Source: Candidatus Aerophobus profundus SCGC AAA252-L23
GTDB lineage: Bacteria; Aerophobota; Aerophobia; Aerophobales; Aerophobaceae
Assembly (NCBI GenBank): GCA_000402295.1
Contig: AQRW01000121.1
Coordinates: 1-14,821, forward strand
DNA length: 14,821 bases
Direction: 5' to 3'
The notes beneath the pieces are model-generated. The model saw only the letters and a list, made by a program, of their open reading frames with translations, was not told the DNA's origin and did not search any database. Positions 1-7,253 of the stretch are shown in pieces; positions within the stretch are counted from its first letter, which is position 1, and every line of letters begins with the position of its first letter. A program made the position numbers and the translations under genes.

Positions 1-1113
1 GAGCGAAATAGATTACAACTTGAGATAGTGAGATTCTTAATAAAGATTATTGTAGAGCGTATTACAGAGAACCAATATAAATTACTTAAACCAGCAATCA
101 TTGGGTTGGTTAATGCTAAAGACCCAGACAAAGATAGATTTTTTGATTCGAGAAAGCAGGGTTATTCCAACGATGCACTAACAGAAGGAATTAATACTAC
201 AAGAGGAAGCATCATAGAGGTAATCTTAAAGCTTACACTAAGATTTACTGATGAAGATCTATATAACAGTCTTAGAATTCTTTCGGAGGATAAAACAATA
301 TCTGTTCGTGCAGCCTTAGTTTATTTCTTGCCATTGGGACTTAGAAGTTTAGGGTGGGATAAATGTATTAGTCTTTTTGTCAATGCATTTAAAAAAGGCT
401 CTGAAAAATATGCTGAAACTATACCAGGTTTTTTGCGGTATGTGCCTAAAGATAAATTTGGCGATTTGAAAGAAATTCTTTCAGAGATGGAAAGTAAAAA
501 AGAAGGGCCGTTAGGTGAGGCATACGCAGTCCTAATGCCGATTTATTATTTAAGAAGAATATATCCAAAAGAGGAAGATTTATTATCTATATTAACTGAT
601 CCTCAGCTTATACAGAGAGGCAAAGAAGAAAGTTTTGATTTGCTTGCTAATCAAGTAAGATTTAAAGAAAATGTGGATTTATGTCTTGAAATTGTAGATA
701 GACTTCTTGACCGAGAGGAGCCCTTAGCGGGCAGAGTAAGCATACTGTTTATGCAGGCACAAATAGAAGATTTAGGCAAATTTATTCCTATAATAAAGAA
801 GATATTAGCTAAACCAAAAATCAGAGGAAAGGCTTTGTATCATATATTTGAATATTTAGAAAAATGTCTCTTGGTCAATCCGTTGAGGGTTTTTGAGATG
901 TTAGAAGAAATATTATTGAATGTAGGAGAAGATTTTCGTAGCATAGTAGATTATATTCCAGCCAGCCATTCTAAGGCCCCATTAAATATAGTTAACACTA
1001 TTCTTGAGTGTTACCCTGAACAGGAAGAAAGGGCTCTTGAAACCCTTGACAGGCTAATAGACTTTGAATGGAAAGGTGTAGATGATTATTTACGCGCTTT
1101 TGATAGATTATAA
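1..1113 (+). CDS. C-terminal part of a large helical-repeat protein (possible STAND/NACHT-type defence ATPase), cut by left edge
   Basis: The frame is open to base 1, so this is the 3' portion of a longer gene; the first possible internal start, GTG at 28, is probably not the true start. The visible ~370 residues are almost entirely amphipathic helices in HEAT-like pairs, rich in Leu, Ile, Lys and Glu, with no membrane segment and no catalytic motif. Near its N-terminus is a stretch with the pattern D-A-L-T-x-G-I-N-T-T-R-G (about residues 48-59 from the GTG). A similar 'IN-x-x-RG' helix is known to me from the C-terminal halves of STAND-type NTPases in phage-defence islands; that link is inference. 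The base composition is clearly AT-richer than from 3000 onward (about 32% G+C in the first 60 bases). The next gene is a DUF4062/ATPase protein, which fits an accessory or defence setting. The N-terminal effector and NTPase domains, if any, lie outside the window. Confidence 0.6.
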   Translation, partial: ERNRLQLEIVRFLIKIIVERITENQYKLLKPAIIGLVNAKDPDKDRFFDSRKQGYSNDALTEGINTTRGSIIEVILKLTLRFTDEDLYNSLRILSEDKTISVRAALVYFLPLGLRSLGWDKCISLFVNAFKKGSEKYAETIPGFLRYVPKDKFGDLKEILSEMESKKEGPLGEAYAVLMPIYYLRRIYPKEEDLLSILTDPQLIQRGKEESFDLLANQVRFKENVDLCLEIVDRLLDREEPLAGRVSILFMQAQIEDLGKFIPIIKKILAKPKIRGKALYHIFEYLEKCLLVNPLRVFEMLEEILLNVGEDFRSIVDYIPASHSKAPLNIVNTILECYPEQEERALETLDRLIDFEWKGVDDYLRAFDRL

Positions 1114-1290
1114 GGGCGAATTTAATATTCCAACAATCGTCAGAATGGTATTCAGAAATTTTTTCATTAGACACATTATGTAGCGATTTTATCTGAATTC
1201 AAATTGAATTTCGTGGGGTTAAGTCAAGGAAAAAGTGGAGTTGAGTATTGACATTTGACAAAATGAGCACTGGTTTCTGGGAAGGATTAT
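1114..1290. other. AT-rich intergenic gap with small inverted repeats
   Basis: No gene is visible in this 177-base gap. It holds a weak hairpin (GAAT-GGT-ATTC, around 1144-1154) followed by a T-run at 1159-1164, a possible weak terminator for the upstream gene. It also holds a perfect 7-bp inverted repeat with a 1-base centre (AATTCAA-A-TTGAATT, 1196-1210), and two TTGACA hexamers seven bases apart (1248-1253 and 1255-1260). No convincing -10 box lies 16-18 bases downstream of either, so a promoter here is only possible. Confidence 0.35.
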
Positions 1291-1326
1291 TTGCTTAGAT
1301 GCTTGGATAAATATGAGAAGGTGAGG

Positions 1327-2619
1327 ATGATTAAGAAATTTAAAGTGTTTGTCAGCGGTAATCAGAAAGAACTTAAAGAAGAACGCCTGGCGGTAAAAGA
1401 GGTTATTTTGAGCACTGCTGTAGTAAGGAAGTTTTTTGATGTCTTTATTTTTGAAGAGTTGCCTGCGACGGGAAGGTCTCCTGTCTTTACTTATCTCAAG
1501 GAAGTGGATGATAGCAATATCTATATCGGGATAGTTGGTAATGAATATGGTACCAAAGGTAAAGACGGTCTTTCAGCCACTGAGAGGGAATTTAGGCGTT
1601 TTCTAAAATCCAAAAGACAAAAAGAGTTTCTGTTTTATATAAAAGGTGGAAATGACTCAAAAAGAGACAAGAACATTCAGAAACTGATTAGGGCTATCAA
1701 AGAAGACTATATCTACAAGCGTTTTACGACTACCGGAGAACTAAAGAATCAAGTCCTTAACAGTCTCATTACTTGTCTGGATGACCAAGGAATAATTAGC
1801 AAGATGCCGTTTGATCACCTCATCTGTCGAGAGGCCGACTATAGCGATATAGATGAGGAAGAGGTCAAAAATTTCTTAAAGAACAGAGCTATAAAACTTA
1901 GAGTCAATATACCAAAGATTTCTGTAAGAGAATTTTTGATAAAGACCTTAAAGATTGTAAAAGAGCAAGATGGGGAATGGAAGCCGATTAACACTGCTAT
2001 TCTTTTCTTTGGCAAGAATCCTCAGGAATATATTCCCCAGAGTGAGATAAGAATTGCTCGTTTTAAGGGCCCAACGCGCATAGAGTTTATAGATTCTAAG
2101 GAGATAACGGGGCCTATCTATAAAATGTTAGACGAAGTGGAAGTATTCTTTAAAAGAAATACCCGCTTGGCTAACAAAATAGTGGAGTTTAAGAGGATAG
2201 ATATCCCGGAGTATCCTTTTGAGGCAGTCAGAGAAGCAGTAATTAACGCCATTGCCCATCGTGACTATAACCGTGCAGGAGCACCTATCAAGATATCCAT
2301 ATTTGATGACCGTGTTGAAGTAGATAACCCAGGAGGTCTTTTGCCCGGATTAGATATCAGAAATCTTGAAGGAGTGCATGAAACAAGAAATGATAAGATT
2401 TGTAGTATCTTTCATGAGACAAAAGATATGGAACGTTATGGTACAGGTATCATTAGGATGAAGAATTCAATGAAAGAACATGGTCTAAAGCTCCCTATTT
2501 TATCTCAGCCAGGAGATTTCTTTAAAGTTACTTTTTATGGGCCGAAAGACAAAATATTAGACCTTGTGCCAAGTGTTTCCAAAGAGAAGCAAGTGGATTG
2601 GACTCCCTGGCTCAGGTAG
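1327..2619 (+). CDS. DUF4062 + HATPase_c_4 (COG2865-like) ATP-binding protein, C-terminus truncated
   Basis: The N-terminal ~100 residues match DUF4062: the opening KKFKVFVSG, then the R-S-P-V-x-x-Y-L and I-Y-I-G-I-x-G-x-E-Y-G blocks. From about residue 160 the protein follows the COG2865 ATP-binding family: the NTAILFFGKNPQ block, then a HATPase_c_4 fold with an N-box-like REAVINAIAHRDY (about 302-314), NPGGLLPG (about 334-341) and ERYGTGIIRM (about 369-378). In typical relatives an AlbA_2/Schlafen-type domain sits in front of the ATPase; here DUF4062 takes that place. Relatives also usually continue after the 'DKILDLVPS' stretch into a winged helix. This one stops within about 20 residues, so the C-terminus appears lost. 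I prefer ATG 1327 because it starts right at the DUF4062 fold and AAGGTGA precedes it; TTG 1291 (GAAGGA upstream) would add 12 residues. The role is probably nucleotide-dependent signalling or defence (inference). Confidence 0.8.
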   Translation: MIKKFKVFVSGNQKELKEERLAVKEVILSTAVVRKFFDVFIFEELPATGRSPVFTYLKEVDDSNIYIGIVGNEYGTKGKDGLSATEREFRRFLKSKRQKEFLFYIKGGNDSKRDKNIQKLIRAIKEDYIYKRFTTTGELKNQVLNSLITCLDDQGIISKMPFDHLICREADYSDIDEEEVKNFLKNRAIKLRVNIPKISVREFLIKTLKIVKEQDGEWKPINTAILFFGKNPQEYIPQSEIRIARFKGPTRIEFIDSKEITGPIYKMLDEVEVFFKRNTRLANKIVEFKRIDIPEYPFEAVREAVINAIAHRDYNRAGAPIKISIFDDRVEVDNPGGLLPGLDIRNLEGVHETRNDKICSIFHETKDMERYGTGIIRMKNSMKEHGLKLPILSQPGDFFKVTFYGPKDKILDLVPSVSKEKQVDWTPWLR

Positions 2620-2879
2620 ACCTGGACAGGAGAATTCACCGAAATCGGCGAATAGATGAATTGAGTAGAATGTCCTTTGTCATACTTCACAGTGTTCTGA
2701 CTCGCCTCAAGGAACAGGAGATTATCTCTGCCAACAAGAATATAGAAAAAACTTACCATCAGGTAAAACTGAGGGGAGGAAGAATACGTCTGAGAAGAGA
2801 TGAGTTCAATATTGTGGAAAGACCGCCCATGGTTACCATAAAGGAATATTGGGAAAAGTGGAAAAAGAGAAAGAAATAA
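2598..2879 (+). CDS. Small basic protein or gene remnant, unrecognised; possible winged-helix piece
   Basis: This 93-codon frame (TTG start) begins inside the last codons of the DUF4062 gene and overlaps the start of the histidine phosphatase gene by about 30 bases. I do not recognise the product. It is very basic and probably cytoplasmic. The middle (about residues 25-55) has the rhythm of a helix-turn-helix and wing, with HSVLTRLKEQEII as the possible recognition helix, but no family match is clear. There are three readings: (1) the displaced winged-helix end of the DUF4062/ATPase protein after a frameshift near 2590; (2) the 3' end of a core gene cut by insertion of the AT-rich segment; (3) a spurious frame. 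The lack of any other frame in 2620-2848 and the coupling to the phosphatase favour something real. Confidence 0.4.
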   Translation: MDSLAQVDLDRRIHRNRRIDELSRMSFVILHSVLTRLKEQEIISANKNIEKTYHQVKLRGGRIRLRRDEFNIVERPPMVTIKEYWEKWKKRKK

Positions 2880-3484
2880 TTTTGGTTCGTCACGCAGAAA
2901 CTGACTGGAATCGTGAAAATAGGGTTCAGGGAAGTCTGGATATTCCACTTAATCATGAGGGAACTAAGCAGGCATCTGAGATTGCCCAGAGCTTGAGTAA
3001 CCTGACTATAGACTACATTTTTTCCAGTCGGCTGAAACGAGCATATCAGACGGCTCTGGAAATTGCCCGACCCCACCACTTACAAGTTCAGCTTGATGAA
3101 CGTCTAAATGAGTTAAGTCAGGGAAAATGGGAAGGAATGATAATTTCAGAAGTCGAGAAATACTACCCTGAACTCTACGATCGCTGGATGAAAAATCCCT
3201 CTTTGGTTATCCCCCCAGGAGGAGAGGGAATTGTGGAGGTGCTTTTCCGAGTAAGAGAATTCTGGAAGATAAGAATTGTCCCTCTCCACGGAAGAATTGT
3301 AATAGTGGGTCACAAAGTGATCAACGCTCTTATCAAATCTATGGCTGAGGAAACCACTGACTTGAGTAATTTGTGGGATTGGCTCCCTGAAAACGCCCAA
3401 ATAGAGGTGATTCACCCGAAAAAACTCCAGGGAGATAACCACGGACTTCTCAAGGATGATCTTTCTCAAAGAAAAGAAAAATGA
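2849..3484 (+). CDS. Histidine phosphatase family protein (phosphoglycerate mutase-like, GpmB/CobC type)
   Basis: This is a member of the histidine phosphatase superfamily, which transfers phosphate through a phosphohistidine. Numbering from TTG 2849, the catalytic R14-H15 lies in LVRHAETDWN (RHA rather than the commoner RHG), followed by the SSRLKRAYQTA block (R61, R64), the acid E88 in LNELSQGKWEG, and the second histidine H155 in IVGHKVINAL. All core residues are present and the length (211 residues) is normal, so it should be active. The substrate cannot be told; relatives act on small phosphomonoesters such as alpha-ribazole phosphate, phosphoglycerate or sugar phosphates. The start could be TTG 2849 or GTG 2858, with AAGGA at 2841-2845 serving either. 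The stop overlaps the next ATG (ATGA), so it is translationally coupled to the glycosyltransferase, which hints at a sugar phosphate substrate (inference). Confidence 0.88.
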   Translation: MGKVEKEKEIILVRHAETDWNRENRVQGSLDIPLNHEGTKQASEIAQSLSNLTIDYIFSSRLKRAYQTALEIARPHHLQVQLDERLNELSQGKWEGMIISEVEKYYPELYDRWMKNPSLVIPPGGEGIVEVLFRVREFWKIRIVPLHGRIVIVGHKVINALIKSMAEETTDLSNLWDWLPENAQIEVIHPKKLQGDNHGLLKDDLSQRKEK

Positions 3485-4719
3485 GTAAAAAGGTAGCCAT
3501 TCTTCACTATTCCTACCCTCCGGTAACAGGAGGAGTAGAAACAGTTATCAGGGGACAGGCCCTCACTCTTTCCCGGGAAGGACACCAGGTACGGGTGATA
3601 ACCGGGGAAGGAAAAGAGGATAACCGACAAATAGAAATAAGACTCATCCCCCAGATTAGTTCCACCCATCCGGAAAATCTTCGGATAAGGAAAGAGCTTG
3701 GTCGAGGAGAGGTATCCCCCCGGTTCCACCATTTGGAAAAAAGGCTTTACCGGTGGGTCGAAGAAGCCCTGAAAGACCAGGAAGTATGCCTCATCCATAA
3801 TGTGATGACTATGCCCTTTAACCTGGCCTTGACGGGCGCCTTGAGTCGGATCATTACTCAGCTCAACGGAAAAATCAAGTTTTATGCCTGGTGTCATGAT
3901 GCCATCTTTCTTAACCCATCTTATTTTAAGGTTATCTTCAATCCAGAAAAATATCCCTGGCGTTTACTGAGACAAAGGGTAAATAGCCTCGGCTATGTAA
4001 CTATTTCTGCTTTTCGACAGCGGCAATTAGCTGATCTCTTGGCTGTTCTTCCAGAGGCTATTGAGGTTGTTCCCAACGGTCTCGACGTACAGAACTTCCT
4101 GGGTATCTCTCCTGCTGTCTGGAGACTGGTCAGGGATCGGGAAATTCTTAAAGATGACCTGGTGATGTTCTTCCCTTCCCGTATTTTGAGAAGAAAGAAT
4201 TACGAGCTAGGGATAAAGATAGTGAAGGAAATAGAGAATTTGGGTAAAAGCTGTAAGTTTCTAATAACCGGCCCGGCGGATCCTCATAATCCTGACTCAG
4301 AAAATTATTTCCAAGAATTATCTGACCTCTGCCACCGGTTGGGAATCGAAAAAAACGTCCTTTTCCTCCAGAGCTTAAGAGAGAAGTATGGACTTAAACT
4401 GAACTTCTCCGAGGTCAGAGATTTTTATGTCCTTTCTGATCTACTCCTCATTACCTCTTCTGATGAAGGATTTGGTCTTCCGCTGCTGGAAGCCGGAGTC
4501 AGCAGAATTCCTGTTGTCTGTGCTGAGAGTGGACCTTTCCCTGAGATTGGGGGAAGTAATGTTCTCTATTTTGAACCGGACGAGTCTCTCTCATCCATAG
4601 CCCGGAGAATCTTAAATTTTGTTGACTCTCAGCCAACTGTCTCGTTTTTCAAGCGGGTAATCGCTGGATACAGTTGGGAAGTTATTTATCAGAATTACCT
4701 GAAAAAACTTATCGAATGA
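3481..4719 (+). CDS. Glycosyltransferase family 4 (GT-B fold)
   Basis: This 412-residue protein has the usual length and two-domain layout of GT4 enzymes, which transfer a sugar from a nucleotide-sugar donor to a lipid, glycan or small acceptor. The N-terminal Rossmann domain opens with KKVAILHYSYPPVTGGVE, carrying the glycine loop (G17-G18) typical of the acceptor side. The second domain begins near VPNGLDV (about 197-203); SRILRRKN (233-240) supplies the basic residues that grip the donor diphosphate. The E-x7-E signature is E329...E337 in EGFGLPLLE. No membrane segment is present, so it is cytoplasmic or peripheral. The ATG overlaps the phosphatase stop by four bases. Donor and acceptor cannot be read from sequence; cell-envelope polysaccharide, glycolipid or compatible-solute synthesis are all possible. 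Confidence 0.9.
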   Translation: MSKKVAILHYSYPPVTGGVETVIRGQALTLSREGHQVRVITGEGKEDNRQIEIRLIPQISSTHPENLRIRKELGRGEVSPRFHHLEKRLYRWVEEALKDQEVCLIHNVMTMPFNLALTGALSRIITQLNGKIKFYAWCHDAIFLNPSYFKVIFNPEKYPWRLLRQRVNSLGYVTISAFRQRQLADLLAVLPEAIEVVPNGLDVQNFLGISPAVWRLVRDREILKDDLVMFFPSRILRRKNYELGIKIVKEIENLGKSCKFLITGPADPHNPDSENYFQELSDLCHRLGIEKNVLFLQSLREKYGLKLNFSEVRDFYVLSDLLLITSSDEGFGLPLLEAGVSRIPVVCAESGPFPEIGGSNVLYFEPDESLSSIARRILNFVDSQPTVSFFKRVIAGYSWEVIYQNYLKKLIE

Positions 4720-4741
4720 CTCTGCTCACAGGAGAATAATC

Positions 4742-5476
4742 TTGGATGAATTACATTTTCCCCGTTCTCTCTCTTTAGCTCAGATAATTGAAATGACTTT
4801 TCGGGTTTATTGGCAGAGCCCCCTCAAATTCTTGAGTTTTATGATTCTTCCCTACGTTTACTTTCTTCTCGTTTCCCATTTTTATTTATCTCCTCTGATG
4901 GGGAAATTCGATTACCCCTTGTCTTTACAAGCTCTTGCTCAGAATCCCTCTCCTTTTGATATTAACCCGGGAATTGTTTTTACCTCCATAATTCTGATGG
5001 TTTTTGGATGGCTGCTGGAACTTGTTTGCTGGATGGCTTTGGTTCGTGCTGTTTCCGTCACTCTCATGGGAGGAAATATTACTGTGAGCGAGGCTTTCCA
5101 AGAGGTAACGAGAGAGAAGTTTGGGGCAATGATTCCTACCGCCATTATAGCCGGTTTAATAATCTTGCTGGGATTCATCCTTTTGGTAGTTCCGGGAATA
5201 TTTTTGGCTATCCGTTACTGTCTTATAATCCAAATCGTAGTTATCGAAGGCCGTAGGGGAAAAGCAGCCCTTTCCCGAAGCAAGGAACTTATTAGAGGAG
5301 TCTGGTGGAAGGCCTTTTATCTGGTACTGTTTTTTACAATTATCGGGTGGCTTATTTCCTACCTTACCAACTCCTGGGGAGATATTCTTTTTGCCCCGGT
5401 GGGAGGTATCTCTCTTACTTTATTTTACTATGATTGCCGGGCCAGAGAAAAAGATCTCCAGGTAGGAACAATTTAG
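4742..5476 (+). CDS. Multi-pass membrane protein (GPDPase_memb/YciC-like)
   Basis: This 244-residue integral membrane protein has about five to six hydrophobic segments, at roughly residues 24-50, 78-106, 132-170, 190-208 and 215-232. The conserved part is VVPGIFLAIRYCLIIQIVV followed by EGRRGKAALSRSKELIRGVWWKAF. That 'VPGI...E-x-x-x-x-x-AL-x-RS-x-x-L-x-x-G-x-W' pattern is known from the glycerophosphodiester phosphodiesterase membrane-domain and YciC-type families, which have no established enzymatic function when they stand alone. The cytoplasmic tail starts with FYYDCRAREK, also typical. The start is TTG 4742 with a good AGGAGA at 4730-4735; no ATG fits the frame. It lies 22 bases after the glycosyltransferase, so it is probably co-transcribed and may be a membrane partner of that glycan pathway (inference). 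Confidence 0.78.
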   Translation: MDELHFPRSLSLAQIIEMTFRVYWQSPLKFLSFMILPYVYFLLVSHFYLSPLMGKFDYPLSLQALAQNPSPFDINPGIVFTSIILMVFGWLLELVCWMALVRAVSVTLMGGNITVSEAFQEVTREKFGAMIPTAIIAGLIILLGFILLVVPGIFLAIRYCLIIQIVVIEGRRGKAALSRSKELIRGVWWKAFYLVLFFTIIGWLISYLTNSWGDILFAPVGGISLTLFYYDCRAREKDLQVGTI

Positions 5477-5487
5477 TGGGGAGTACC

Positions 5488-6376
5488 ATGAGAAAGACTG
5501 GAGTAGCTGATCTGCCTTTGCACTACGGTAGAGCTCCTGCCTGGTTTTTTTCTCGTATGAAGCAACTGGCTGGAGAAATCATCCGGGTAATGGTCTCTGA
5601 ATTTGGAGCTGAGAAGCTGTTAAGGAAAATCTCTGATCCTTTGTGGTTCCAAGCCTTAGGTTGTCTGCTTGGCTTTGACTGGCACTCCTCGGGAGTTATC
5701 ACCACCGTCTGCGGAGCCCTAAAAGAGGCAGTCAAAGAACAGGGAAAGGAACTGGGCAGTGGTCCAACAGGGAATGAACGAAACTTTGAGATATGCCCGA
5801 CGATACCACTGGATAGGAGAGAAAGTGGAGAATTTTGTTGATGAGCCACACTCTGCCATCTGTTGCGATCTTCGGGTGAAGGGATTAAATATGGTGGCCC
5901 GGGAAAGCGAAAAGACCCGGTCCATCTCCACTCTTCTGGCCAAAGAGAAACCTTCTTTGCTTATCCGGGAAATTGAAGGAATAAGAGAGCTTAAGCTACC
6001 CTTCGCTCATTCCTTCTCGATTAACCAAGTGCGACCCAAAAACCTGGAGAAAAGGCTTTGGTTGATTTACGAGAGATCTCCCCAAAGCTTTGAGGAACTC
6101 ATAGGAATTCCGGGAGTGGGGGCCAAGACTGTCCGGGCTCTGGTCTTACTCGCTGATCTATTTTATCATACCAGACCCAGTTTTCGTGATCCGGCTACTT
6201 ATAGCTTTGCTCACGGAGGTAAGGACGGTTATCCCTATCCGGTGGAGCGGGAGGTTTATGATCAAACCATATCTTTTCTTAATCGGGCAGTTTCTCAGGC
6301 TAAAATTGGTAGAACGGAAAAACTAAAAGCTTTAAAGAGACTCACGGTCTTTGCTTCTGGAAAAAGAGGGGGTTGA
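5488..6376 (+). pseudogene. DUF763 gene disrupted by an internal deletion with frameshift
   Basis: The first 89 codons (5488-5754, ATG with GGGGAG upstream) match the DUF763 N-terminus: KTGVADLPLHYG, then DPLWFQALGCLLGFDWHSSGV and TTVCGALKEA. The rest of the family resumes in another frame from TGG at 5753: WAVVQQGMNE, RYARRYHW, EPHSAIC, a helix-hairpin-helix IPGVGAKTVRALVLLADL near 6105-6158, and YPYPVEREVYD. Intact members (about 370 residues as I recall) have about 70 residues between these blocks, including a GGKGKTSRKTP-like stretch and a 'YQLYHH'-like stretch; none of that is here. The two halves meet at ACTGGGCAGTGG, where the upstream reading is Leu-Gly and the downstream reading is Trp-Ala. 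The family is uncharacterised; the helix-hairpin-helix suggests nucleic-acid binding. The N-terminal frame stops at 5841. Both halves are otherwise well conserved, so the break is recent or an assembly artefact. Confidence 0.85.
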
Positions 6377-6400
6377 CATTTTATTATATTTGAATATAAT
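6373..6400 (+). promoter_or_regulatory. Near-consensus sigma-70 promoter for the ArsR-Hsp20 unit
   Basis: TTGACA at 6373-6378 and TATAAT at 6395-6400 are both perfect consensus hexamers, separated by 16 bases of AT-rich sequence. The stop codon of the DUF763 remnant (TGA, 6374-6376) lies inside the -35 box, so the promoter sits in the 3' end of that gene. The expected transcription start is near 6407, about 26 bases before the GTG start of the regulator. Confidence 0.8.
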
Positions 6401-6410
6401 AATATTCGAA
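6389..6410. promoter_or_regulatory. Imperfect inverted repeat over the -10 box: candidate ArsR-type operator
   Basis: The half-sites TTTGAATAT (6389-6397) and ATATTCGAA (6402-6410) are complementary except for one mismatch, around a 4-base spacer. The repeat covers the -10 hexamer and the predicted start of transcription, where a bound repressor would block RNA polymerase. AT-rich dyads of this kind are usual operators for ArsR/SmtB dimers, and the gene directly downstream is such a regulator, so autorepression is likely (inference). Confidence 0.6.
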
Positions 6411-6432
6411 TCTAAAGGGACGGTGAATAAGT

Positions 6433-6735
6433 GTGGGAAGGGCATCAACAAATAATAGTGACGCAGAAGTACTGGCTGAGTGCCTCAAAGTTTTGTCCCA
6501 TCCTCTTAGAATAAGGATTCTTGACGAGCTCTCAGAAGGGGAAAGGTGTGTCAGTGAGCTCTCTCACAGAATTGGAGTTAGTCAGACGAATATCTCTCAA
6601 CACCTGACCCTGCTGCGATACCGAGGCTGGGTGAAAAGAAAAAAAGAGACAGTCTTTGTCTATTACTCTCTCTCCGATAAGGAGATAACTTCTGCACTGG
6701 TGAAGATTTGCGAAATTATTCACCATTTCCACTAA
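6433..6735 (+). CDS. ArsR/SmtB-family winged-helix transcriptional regulator
   Basis: This 100-residue protein has the ArsR layout: the LKVLSHPLRIRILDEL opening helix (about 18-33), CVSELSHRIGVSQTNISQHLTLLRYRGWV (39-67) as the helix-turn-helix with recognition helix SQTNISQHLTLL, and a wing ending in VFVYYSL. It should dimerise and act as a repressor released by its signal. Metal sensors of the SmtB/CadC type carry C-x-C in the helix where this protein has C39-V-S41, so that site is incomplete. Other possible ligands are C17, C93 and the terminal H97, H98, H100. The signal could be a metal, redox change or temperature; sequence alone does not decide. The start is GTG 6433, possibly with GGGACGGTGA upstream. 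It lies 24 bases before hsp20 and shares its promoter. Confidence 0.88.
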   Translation: MGRASTNNSDAEVLAECLKVLSHPLRIRILDELSEGERCVSELSHRIGVSQTNISQHLTLLRYRGWVKRKKETVFVYYSLSDKEITSALVKICEIIHHFH

Positions 6736-6759
6736 TTACTAACTTAGGAGGTATATAAA

Positions 6760-7242
6760 ATGACTCTGTGGGATCCATTCAGAGATTTTACGCGGTTGGA
6801 AAGAGAAATCGGCAAAATGTTTGATGATTTCTGGGGAAGTCCCAAGGGGGTCTTGGGTAGACTTCCGGCTCCAGGCAAGACCAAAGTCCCTGCTGAGAGA
6901 ATAGAAGAGCTCAGAGGAATTCCAGTTACAGACCTGATGGATAAGAAGAACAGTCTGGTATTGAAAGCGGAAATGCCCGGCGTAGACAAGAAAGATATCA
7001 AGGTAACGGTCACTGATGAGGAAGTGAGTATTTCTGGGAAGATTCAAAGAGAAAAAGAGGAGAAAGGGCACGATTACTACTGCTGTGAAAGATCCTATGG
7101 CCTCTGGCAGAGAAGTATGCCCCTTCCGATAAAGGTAAAATCCGGTGAGGCCAAGGCCACCTATAAAAACGGTGTTCTCGAGGTGACTTTACCCAAGAGT
7201 GAGGAAGCTAAAGAGAAGAGGAAAGAACTGACGGTTGAATAA
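6760..7242 (+). CDS. Hsp20/alpha-crystallin small heat-shock protein
   Basis: This is an ATP-independent holdase that binds unfolding proteins and keeps them from aggregating in the cytoplasm. At 160 residues it has a typical bacterial length. The N-terminal arm starts MTLWDPFRDF; the alpha-crystallin domain runs from about 54 to 147 with PVTDLMDKKNSLVLKAEMPG, the ERSYG block and the family signature NGVLEVTLPK (137-146). The C-terminal anchor is weak: ELTVE offers L-x-V in place of the usual I-x-I. An adjacent Cys108-Cys109 pair just before ERSYG is unusual, since sHSPs are normally cysteine-poor. A strong AGGAGG lies eight to ten bases before the ATG. It is co-transcribed with the upstream ArsR-type regulator and is followed by a strong terminator. 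Confidence 0.95.
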   Translation: MTLWDPFRDFTRLEREIGKMFDDFWGSPKGVLGRLPAPGKTKVPAERIEELRGIPVTDLMDKKNSLVLKAEMPGVDKKDIKVTVTDEEVSISGKIQREKEEKGHDYYCCERSYGLWQRSMPLPIKVKSGEAKATYKNGVLEVTLPKSEEAKEKRKELTVE

Positions 7243-7253
7243 CCGATTTCGGG

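Noticed and set aside
1196..1210. AATTCAA-A-TTGAATT inverted repeat as an operator
   Set aside because: Short, AT-only apart from the paired C and G, no matching promoter or regulator gene nearby; chance is likely in AT-rich sequence.
1248..1290. Two TTGACA hexamers as a promoter for the DUF4062 gene
   Set aside because: No acceptable -10 hexamer lies 16-18 bases downstream of either copy; the nearest AT-rich hexamer (GATTAT, 1285) is too far.
2535..2948. 137-codon - strand frame across the DUF4062/phosphatase junction
   Set aside because: Antisense to the supported + strand genes, no start signal and no recognisable fold.
3466..3897. 143-codon - strand frame opposite the glycosyltransferase
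   Set aside because: The + strand carries clear GT4 motifs; the antisense frame has no ribosome binding site or motif.
5008..5256. 82-codon + strand frame inside the membrane protein gene
   Set aside because: Fully inside a well-supported gene with conserved motifs in the other frame; rich in Gly, Arg, Cys and His, as expected of a shifted frame.
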